This document shows positions 29,419 through 34,207 of a DNA stretch of 34,207 nucleotides, piece by piece (within the stretch, counting starts at the first letter, position 1; each line of letters opens with the position of its first letter). The notes under the pieces were generated by a model that saw nothing but the letters and a program-made list of their open reading frames with translations, made no database searches and was not told where the DNA came from. The stretch spans positions 1 to 34,207 of the IMG/VR virus record IMGVR_UViG_3300046751_000707; one strand, 5' to 3'. Position numbers and translations under genes: made by a program. The stretch is from a virus.

Positions 29419-30463
29419 TGTCTGTAATAGTGTAATGCACTTGAGCCACATTGCTTTTCTTTGAGTGTCCCATCCGATATTTGCGGATCGAATCTGGCAC
29501 GCCAGCTAACTCCATCTGCGTATGATAGAATTTGCGGAAGCCACCAATGCCGTGAAACTCAACGCCGGCATGCTTACACAAAGTTTCAAGCAATCCTGTC
29601 CAGCTTTTTTGATCTGCCATTAAATTGCGCGCAGATGGAAAAACATACATTTCAGATGGGCATTGCAGTTTCCACTCGCGCATCAATGTCCATAGCTTAG
29701 TCGTTAGCGGCAACGTGCGGATGCGGAACTCTGTTTTTGTTTCTTGCAGGCCACCGCGATAACCTGTGCGGCGTACTGTTAAAGTGCCTGCCTTTAGGTC
29801 AACGCTGTCCCACAACAGCCCCTGCATCTCATTAGCCGCTAGTCCTGTCAGTGATGCAAGCGTGATAAACGTGCGCAAATACTGAGTCATATCTTGCTCA
29901 AGCATTTTGTTAATATCATCGACCGTGTAACCGCCACGTTCTTTTTGTGCGCCGGTAATCTTTTCGCGCGACTCTCTATGGCATGGATTGCTGTAGATAT
30001 AGCCTTTATCCAATGCGTATTTGCAAACCATGTTAAGGCTGGCAATGATATTGCGAATTGATTTAGGGCTACAGCCTTCGATTGTCTTTTCAGTGATGAA
30101 CTGATTAACATCGCCGACCGTCAAGCGTGCCATCTGGATCGATCCCAGCAATGGCAGAATGTGCAGGCGTATGTGCCGTTTATCATTGTCGAAGGTCTGC
30201 GGGCGCATTTTGATCCCGACCAGCCGTTGACGGTTTTCAATGGCCTCATACGCAACCTGTTCAAGCGTTGCTTTGTTGGCGTTATGCTTACCAGCCACTA
30301 ATTCGTCACGCAGTTCTTCACGCCGCTTAGACCAAGCCTTCGGGCAGGCTGGTGTGAATACCCGACGCGATTTGCCGGTTAGGTCACGATAATAAATAAT
30401 GCCAACTTCTTTGCCGCGCTTCATTGCCGTTTTATAAGTTTCGGTGATTGTGATGTCGCTCAT
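29357..30463 (-). CDS. int: Tyrosine integrase, with altered catalytic boxes
   Basis: The 368-aa protein has an N-terminal arm-binding part, a SAM-like core-binding domain (about residues 65-165) and the catalytic domain. Lys 243 (ETKTEFRIRTLPL), Arg 310 (GGFRKFYHT), His 333 (YRMGHSKK) and Tyr 344 (VHYTI) fit the family. Box I reads TGLAANEM where TGLRxxE is expected, so Ala 209 replaces the first Arg, and the box II His position is Gly 307. Next to attP it should insert the phage at tRNA-fMet. GGAGAG before the ATG coincides with the stop of the gene upstream. Confidence 0.88.
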   Translation of the reverse strand: MSDITITETYKTAMKRGKEVGIIYYRDLTGKSRRVFTPACPKAWSKRREELRDELVAGKHNANKATLEQVAYEAIENRQRLVGIKMRPQTFDNDKRHIRLHILPLLGSIQMARLTVGDVNQFITEKTIEGCSPKSIRNIIASLNMVCKYALDKGYIYSNPCHRESREKITGAQKERGGYTVDDINKMLEQDMTQYLRTFITLASLTGLAANEMQGLLWDSVDLKAGTLTVRRTGYRGGLQETKTEFRIRTLPLTTKLWTLMREWKLQCPSEMYVFPSARNLMADQKSWTGLLETLCKHAGVEFHGIGGFRKFYHTQMELAGVPDSIRKYRMGHSKKSNVAQVHYTITDINQAQSPVDIEAIAGRLSAL

Positions 30464-30464
30464 G

Positions 30465-31244
30465 TCACTCTCCTAAAATCTTAGGGCGGTTAATCACAGT
30501 CTGACTAACACCGTTATATTCGCTATGGTCTTTAATGGTCGCTTTAAGCGTAACCACATCGCCAGCGTTACCAAGCTCATTACCCCTATAAACAAAGTGG
30601 TTGCCATCATTATCGACAAGCGTGTTTATGTAAGTAACGCCGTAAAAGTTATCAAAGCCTTTACTAAAAACGATTGTCGCCTCAAGTTCGATGCGATCAC
30701 CAACATTACCAAAATGTTTTGATTTGTTGCGAATTGCTTCTAATTCAAAGTCACGCAATAAAATCTTAACTTTTGTTTCAGTCACATATGCTTTGAACTC
30801 GTCAGCCTTAAACTGAACAACGTATTTGCGGATAATTTCAACAACAGTGTCAGATTTAATGCTGTCTATGTCTTGCGCCAAAATATAATCAGCCAAATAA
30901 GAAACAGGCACATCACTAAGATTTTCACCAAAATACTTGCCAAAAGGCATTACGTGCCGTTTAGCGCGTTGGATACGCTCTTGCTTCAATGGGTCACACT
31001 CACCCCAAGCTGTCAAACCGGAAATGTTTGATGGATCAAAATCATCAAGATCGGCATCAGGATTATAGCCTTCACTTAGAACATAATTTTTGGCCTTATC
31101 AAGCGCCACAAATGGGTCGCGACTTAGGTTTTTGACATATGAATAAATAGGATCGCCATGATGGTCGTAATAATCAAACTGACGCAACGTATAAAGACCG
31201 TTACCGCGTCCTACAGATATTGAAAATGGTGCTATATAAGTCAT
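30465..31244 (-). CDS. DUF3820-like + OB-like protein co-transcribed with the integrase
   Basis: The 259-aa product has residues about 97-130 MPFGKYFGENLSDVPVSYL, the DUF3820 phrase of exonuclease-associated proteins, and a C-terminal domain (residues 175-259) with GDRIELEATIVFS, YGVTYINTLVDNDGNHFVY and HSEYNGVSQTVINRPK, which resembles an OB-like segment often attached to nucleic-acid proteins. The N-terminus (MTYIAPFSISVGRGNGLY) is unassigned. It lies between attP and int, transcribed from a repressor-type promoter; a role in integration or in protecting DNA is inference. Confidence 0.68.
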   Translation of the reverse strand: MTYIAPFSISVGRGNGLYTLRQFDYYDHHGDPIYSYVKNLSRDPFVALDKAKNYVLSEGYNPDADLDDFDPSNISGLTAWGECDPLKQERIQRAKRHVMPFGKYFGENLSDVPVSYLADYILAQDIDSIKSDTVVEIIRKYVVQFKADEFKAYVTETKVKILLRDFELEAIRNKSKHFGNVGDRIELEATIVFSKGFDNFYGVTYINTLVDNDGNHFVYRGNELGNAGDVVTLKATIKDHSEYNGVSQTVINRPKILGE

Positions 31245-31277
31245 TTATCTATCCCTTTCGTTTCACTCTATATGTCT

Positions 31278-31319
31278 AATATATGCGTCTATTTACTATA
31301 ATGCAAGCATATATGCGCA
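31278..31319 (-). promoter_or_regulatory. Repressor-type promoter of the integrase operon
   Basis: On the minus strand GCGCATATATGC (31319-31308) precedes TTGCAT (31306-31301). After 17 nt TATATT (31283-31278) is the -10. The element before the -35 is the same as in the other repressor-type promoters, so int should share their control. Confidence 0.75.
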
Positions 31320-31343
31320 AATAATTGACTTGTCCTGACGGTG

Positions 31344-31364
31344 TGGTGCTATGGTGGTGCTATG
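31344..31364 (+). repeat. Left arm-type integrase sites (two units)
   Basis: TGGTGCTATG-G-TGGTGCTATG: two copies of a 10-bp unit with an 11-bp period, about 80 bp from the att core. Direct repeats on both sides of the core are typical of arm-type sites bound by the integrase N-terminus. Confidence 0.8.
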
Positions 31365-31383
31365 AAATAGGATATTTAACGAC

Positions 31384-31415
31384 AAAAAACCCAGCAAGTC
31401 TTTCGACCTACTGGG
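31384..31415 (-). terminator. Terminator downstream of the tRNA-fMet fragment
   Basis: On the minus strand CCCAGTAGGTC and GACTTGCTGGG pair at 9 of 11 positions with a GAAA loop and are followed by six T residues. It lies 29 nt after the CCA end of the tRNA copy, so after integration it would end transcripts of the rebuilt tRNA gene. It would also stop late transcripts before attP and int. Confidence 0.82.
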
Positions 31416-31442
31416 CTTTATATTATTGATTTATATGGATTT

Positions 31443-31493
<51 letters not shown>

Positions 31494-31526
31494 CAAAAAC
31501 CGCAGAAAACCGCCAGAGAATCGGGC

Positions 31527-31591
31527 TGGTGCTATGGTGGTGCTATATAGTATTTACTTTTAATTTTGGTGCTACGAATCTCATAGCACCA
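31527..31591 (+). repeat. Right arm-type integrase sites
   Basis: TGGTGCTATG (31527-31536) and TGGTGCTATA (31538-31547) have the same 11-bp period as the left arm. TGGTGCTACG (31567-31576) and an inverted CATAGCACCA (31582-31591) follow. The last unit ends directly before the lysis gene stop at 31592. Confidence 0.78.
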
Positions 31592-31975
31592 CTATTTTTT
31601 GCCATAGAATTTGGTGATGCCCCGCATTCCTACGCTACTGGCTACCAGTGCGCCCAAGCTGACCTGATACCAAGTTGGCATCTGTTGAAGCGCTTCAAAG
31701 CCACTAAAGACGATTTCACGCCCCCATTCGCCGCAAAATGCAAGCACCATCGGCAACGCAAAAAGCAGGCTAAAGAACTCATCGCGCCAGCTTGATGACA
31801 TCTGATTAGCCGCCGTTAGGTCATAGTCTATTTCACCGGTAGCCTGTCGCTCTGCAATGTTGGCTTCGGCTTTTGCACGCGCAACTTTAGCGCCGGTGAC
31901 AGCCTTCTTTTCTTCGACTTTGCCTTCAAGCCATGTTGAAGCCAGTGACGAAATCATTGGTAAAAACTGGATCAT
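31592..31975 (-). CDS. Holin-like membrane protein (127 aa)
   Basis: The ATG overlaps the previous stop by ATGA. The N-terminal half is a charged helix (GKVEEKKAVTGAKVARAKAEAN). Two membrane segments follow, about residues 68-82 (FFSLLFALPMVLAFC) and 100-118 (TWYQVSLGALVASSVGMRG). The C-terminus is basic. I recall this layout, with DEFFSLLFALPMV and PTWYQVSLGALV, from holin-like proteins of marine phages. It lies in the lysis cassette with the lysozyme. It is the last gene of the late operon before attP. Confidence 0.72.
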   Translation of the reverse strand: MIQFLPMISSLASTWLEGKVEEKKAVTGAKVARAKAEANIAERQATGEIDYDLTAANQMSSSWRDEFFSLLFALPMVLAFCGEWGREIVFSGFEALQQMPTWYQVSLGALVASSVGMRGITKFYGKK

Positions 31976-32175
31976 CGCTTTGACTCTGCGCCCATAAAGA
32001 TGCCGAAAATGCCGGTGTAAACGCCCATAATTACACTAACAAAAGCGCTTTGGGGCGTTGTCGGGTCTGGTAACTGCATATACCATTCAGCGCAACGCCA
32101 CGCCATGAACGTGCTTACAGCGCACATAATACGCCCCATCAAATTGAATTTGATCCATTCATCTGTCCAACTCAA
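31972..32175 (-). CDS. Small two-helix membrane protein of the lysis cassette (67 aa)
   Basis: A TTG at 32175 has GGAGAG 7 nt upstream and overlaps the lysozyme stop (TTGA); a GTG at 32181 is an alternative but leaves no room for the ribosome binding site. Hydrophobic parts are KFNLMGRIMCAVSTFMAW and SAFVSVIMGVYTGIFGIFMG, so two membrane helices are likely. The size and position suit a holin or antiholin partner of the 127-aa protein next to it. Confidence 0.62.
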   Translation of the reverse strand: MSWTDEWIKFNLMGRIMCAVSTFMAWRCAEWYMQLPDPTTPQSAFVSVIMGVYTGIFGIFMGAESKR

Positions 32176-32609
32176 TGCCACTCTCCTGTCTCCATCATTT
32201 TAGCCAAATGATCTGCGCGCGCGCCAACTTGCTCTGCCCAACGGCTACGCCCGCCATTACTGCCAGAAAGCATTTCATGACTCGCCAGCCGATAATCGCC
32301 AACCAGCAATGCGGCTTGAAAATTCTGGAACTTGTCAAAATTGGGTCTACCCAGATTGAAAAGCATCGAAATAATTACGGCTTTTCTAGCTTCGTCCATC
32401 TTTGCATAAAATGGATATGTGACTGCTTCGGCTTCACAACGCGCTACATCATTCGCCAGCAAATAATCGATCTCATCATCAGACAAACCACCGTCAAGCT
32501 GTTTGTCGATCAGCCTGCCACAGCCTATCGTCAGGTAGCCGCGAGAGTCCTGATAGGCATGTTTCACAACGCCCTCATGCTCACGAATTAAATCAAGCAA
32601 CTTTGTCAT
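32172..32609 (-). CDS. T4-type lysozyme (endolysin)
   Basis: The 145-aa product is one GH24 muramidase domain. The catalytic triad of T4 lysozyme is visible: Glu 12 (REHEG), Asp 21 (YQDSRG) and Thr 27 (LTIGCGR). The later helix has LFNLGRPNFDKFQNFQAAL and a C-terminal RSRWAEQVGARADHL. It has no signal peptide, so it needs a holin to reach the cell wall; holin-like genes are on both sides. It cleaves peptidoglycan for release of progeny. Confidence 0.92.
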   Translation of the reverse strand: MTKLLDLIREHEGVVKHAYQDSRGYLTIGCGRLIDKQLDGGLSDDEIDYLLANDVARCEAEAVTYPFYAKMDEARKAVIISMLFNLGRPNFDKFQNFQAALLVGDYRLASHEMLSGSNGGRSRWAEQVGARADHLAKMMETGEWH

Positions 32610-32820
32610 CGACCGGCTCCTTCTGCATCATCTTGCTTGCCACAACGCCTAAACGATAAAGCGCATCTGTCATCGGGCTATCAGATGCTTTTACGCCTCT
32701 GCCGGTCAGAAACACTTCAACAGGTTCTCCGGTGTTCGGATGATATGAAACCGTGACGGTCATACCTTCACCAACATCTTGAGATTCGCAGGGGCGTCGA
32801 TTAGGCAGACTTTTTTGCAT
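32593..32820 (-). CDS. TSCPD-domain protein (75 aa)
   Basis: The start at 32820 (MQKSLPNRRPCESQ) is chosen over a longer frame that lies inside the previous gene. TVTVSYHPNTGEPVEVFLTG then MTDALYRLGVVASKMMQKEP is the TSCPD pattern seen at the C-terminus of some ribonucleotide reductases and as single small proteins in marine phages. No role is established for the single-domain form. It overlaps the lysozyme by 17 nt and the nuclease gene by 20 nt. Confidence 0.7.
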   Translation of the reverse strand: MQKSLPNRRPCESQDVGEGMTVTVSYHPNTGEPVEVFLTGRGVKASDSPMTDALYRLGVVASKMMQKEPVDDKVA

Positions 32821-33208
32821 TGAGTTTCTCCATTGTGCTGTGAAATGAATTAGCTTCGGCATCAATGTCGTCAAAGAAAACTTTGGTTCGACTCATTGTA
32901 ATTGTATTGATGTCGAATATAGGCACGAAGAATACGCGCCTGTGGGGGATGGATACGCATGCCGCAAAATCATAATCGTCTGAAGTTGGTCTGCGCTTTT
33001 TGCCGCCAACGCCAAAATGAAATTGCAGTTTATTTGGTCGTTCTGTGTGGTAGGTCGAAGCCTTCACCTGACATCTATATATATAAGTGTCGCGAGTAAC
33101 GATTAAATCATAGCCGCGCGATGGGCAAAGAACAGCTTGCCAGCCCTGCAACTCTATAGACGCGCAGGCGATAAACTCACCTATGCGGCCTGTTGAGACT
33201 TCCAGCAT
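32801..33208 (-). CDS. PD-(D/E)XK nuclease-like protein in the lysis cassette (135 aa)
   Basis: The product begins STGRIGEFIACASIELQGW (Glu 11), followed by GYDLIVTRD (Asp 34) and YRCQVKAS (Gln 47-Val-Lys 49): the E..D..QxK pattern of the restriction-like nuclease fold in Hjc-like and related families. The later part has DYDFAACVSIPHRRVFFVPI. It starts directly after the previous stop (TAAATG). A nuclease at the end of the late operon might degrade host DNA, or process phage DNA; the substrate is unknown. Confidence 0.7.
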   Translation of the reverse strand: MLEVSTGRIGEFIACASIELQGWQAVLCPSRGYDLIVTRDTYIYRCQVKASTYHTERPNKLQFHFGVGGKKRRPTSDDYDFAACVSIPHRRVFFVPIFDINTITMSRTKVFFDDIDAEANSFHSTMEKLNAKKSA

Positions 33209-33424
33209 TTATTTTGGCAGCACACCTAAAGCAAAAGCAAACTTAGCAACAAGCGCACCAGCCGCACCCGCGATGCCTGCGATCAAAAGCAATGCTTTCC
33301 AGCCGCCTTTAGCTTGCAAAGCAAGTGTGTGAAGTTCTTTTAATGTGTCTTTTGTTTCAGCCATCTCACGCTCAAGCGTGCGCATACGGCTCGACATTTC
33401 ACCAAGTTCACGTTCCACTGACAT
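33209..33424 (-). CDS. Coiled-coil membrane protein, holin-like (71 aa)
   Basis: AAAGGTG precedes the ATG. The N-terminal half is a coiled coil (EMSSRMRTLEREMAETKDTL), then KELHTLALQAKGGW, one membrane helix (ALLLIAGIAGAAGALVAKFA) and a short tail. I recall this type, with 'HTLxLQAKGGW', as a holin or holin-associated protein in podoviruses. It lies next to the 230-aa membrane protein and upstream of the lysozyme. Confidence 0.65.
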   Translation of the reverse strand: MSVERELGEMSSRMRTLEREMAETKDTLKELHTLALQAKGGWKALLLIAGIAGAAGALVAKFAFALGVLPK

Positions 33425-33434
33425 GCAGGCACCT

Positions 33435-34127
33435 TTAATCTAAAGCGTTTCGGATTGAGTTAAGCGTATCTTTAAGCGTTGCGCCCTTTGGCTTCGGGTT
33501 GTATTCGCATTGATATTGACCTACGCACCCGATATAGATTTCAGATGTGTGTTGCTCTTGAGTGTTTTGCGCGCCCTGATACACACACAAAACTTCTTTG
33601 TCGGAAATCTTTTCCATTGCCGCTAAACGGCATGTCGTCATTTTGGGAATGCTTGCATATGCTTTGAAGGCCACTAACGCAATTAGCCCGACAACAACCA
33701 CGCCCATGATTAAATAAAAGAGCATAGTTAGGCCGTCAAAAATCTCTTTGCGTTGCGCCGCCTTTTCAATAGCGATCTGCTTTTGATGTTGTTTTTGTGC
33801 CTGCAAGCGGCGGGCGCGTTCTTCAACGATAGATCGCCAAGTGCCATTGCCAAAACGCAAATCAACAAGCACAGATACTTCATATAACTTTTCTTGTGCC
33901 AGCTTGGCATCAATCATTTCTGTAGCAACGCCGCCAATGCCGTCCATAGCGCCAACGCCAGATTTCTTGTTGCGTTCACGCTGGCACTGGTCAGTTCCGG
34001 TGAATAATTGATCTATGTAGGTCGCGATATCGCTTATATCATTTGCGGTGCCGATAGCCGATTTTATTGCATCTGTCGCGCCTTTAACCAAAGCGATCCC
34101 AGCTAATGCGGTGCTGATCGGTTCCAT
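33435..34127 (-). CDS. Membrane-anchored virion or lysis protein (230 aa)
   Basis: The ATG at 34127 is 1 nt after the stop of the gene that is cut by the window end. The N-terminus (MEPISTALAGIALVKGATDAIK) is hydrophobic, followed by DQLFTGTDQCQRERNKKSGV, a helical middle part (DLRFGNGTWRSIVEERARRL), and a membrane segment at about residues 135-157 (MLFYLIMGVVVVGLIALVAF). The C-terminal 70 residues contain four Cys (CRLAAM, VLCVYQ, IGCVGQYQCE). I recall this family beside fibre and lysis genes of marine podoviruses; role unknown. Confidence 0.65.
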   Translation of the reverse strand: MEPISTALAGIALVKGATDAIKSAIGTANDISDIATYIDQLFTGTDQCQRERNKKSGVGAMDGIGGVATEMIDAKLAQEKLYEVSVLVDLRFGNGTWRSIVEERARRLQAQKQHQKQIAIEKAAQRKEIFDGLTMLFYLIMGVVVVGLIALVAFKAYASIPKMTTCRLAAMEKISDKEVLCVYQGAQNTQEQHTSEIYIGCVGQYQCEYNPKPKGATLKDTLNSIRNALD

Positions 34128-34128
34128 A

Positions 34129-34207
34129 TCAATAAACCTTTACATCTTGTGAAACCGTGGCTGGCAGACAATAGGCTGTTATCTGCGACCCCTGTTTGTG
34201 AAGTGTT
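34129..34207 (-). CDS. C-terminal part of the gene cut by the window ends
   Basis: A frame without start runs in from the last base and ends at 34129: the codons give LHKQGSQITAYCLPATVSQDVKVY. It looks like the C-terminus that the 29-residue fragment at 1-88 lacks; I recall short marine-phage proteins that end in a very similar phrase. Reading order (1-88 first, then this) and strand agree with a circular genome. The stop is 1 nt before the next ATG. Confidence 0.55.
   Translation of the reverse strand, partial: TLHKQGSQITAYCLPATVSQDVKVY

Noticed and set aside
32175-32591. 138-aa plus-strand frame over the lysozyme gene
   Set aside because: The opposite strand encodes an intact GH24 lysozyme with all three catalytic residues, so this is a shadow frame.

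Overview
The window looks like an almost complete genome of a temperate podovirus (short-tailed phage), about 34.2 kb, opened at an arbitrary point. The evidence for near-completeness is that one small gene is cut by the two window ends: its N-terminus reads out of base 1 and its C-terminus reads in from base 34207. An attP site also lies inside phage DNA at 31.4 kb, with phage genes on both sides, so this is not an integrated prophage with host flanks. The att core is a copy of the 3' half of an initiator tRNA-fMet gene. I infer an alphaproteobacterial, probably marine, host from the tRNA sequence and from the resemblance of many small proteins to those I remember from marine podoviruses. Both are inferences from memory, not database results.

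Late region (leftward, 21.8 kb down to 1, continuing through the circle at 34.2 to 31.6 kb). The order is small and large terminase, several small Lys-rich proteins, portal, a GNAT acetyltransferase, scaffold, major capsid protein, head-tail adaptor, tail and beta-propeller proteins, three ejection proteins, two tail fibres, and then the lysis cassette (membrane proteins, nuclease, TSCPD protein, T4-type lysozyme, holin-like proteins). Most neighbours overlap by ATGA or TAATG, so they form one translationally coupled operon. The major capsid gene is interrupted by a 263-nt group I intron with no ORF. Its P1, P3, P4, P7 and P8 helices can be drawn, and splicing gives a 317-aa capsid. A terminator follows the capsid gene, and another sits immediately before the small terminase.

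Rightward islands inside and beside the late operon. A 97-aa gene at 18.2 kb and a ParB-like gene at 22.0 kb each have their own promoter, operator and terminator (moron-like). The 18.2 kb gene lies between two Cys-rich genes that are paralogues of each other. Two very small genes follow at 23.0 kb.

Control, replication and recombination (23.2-29.4 kb). A leftward operon headed by a Cro-like protein contains a resolvase-like nuclease, a DNA-binding zinc protein, a second nuclease-like protein, a replication initiator with iterons and an AT-rich stretch inside its gene (a lambda-like origin), and a DUF6456-like protein. Facing it is a rightward S24-type repressor whose catalytic serine position is alanine. 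Rightward early genes follow: YqaJ-type exonuclease, ERF annealing protein, an SSB-like protein and small zinc proteins.

Lysogeny module (29.4-31.6 kb). It holds a tyrosine integrase lacking two catalytic-box residues, a DUF3820/OB-like protein, attP with arm-type repeats, and a terminator that would serve the rebuilt tRNA gene. Six promoters across the genome share an operator-like element (GCGCATATATG next to the -35 box), and three perfect GCGCA-N3-TGCGC palindromes also occur. Together these suggest one repressor regulon joining immunity, integration, recombination and the moron genes.
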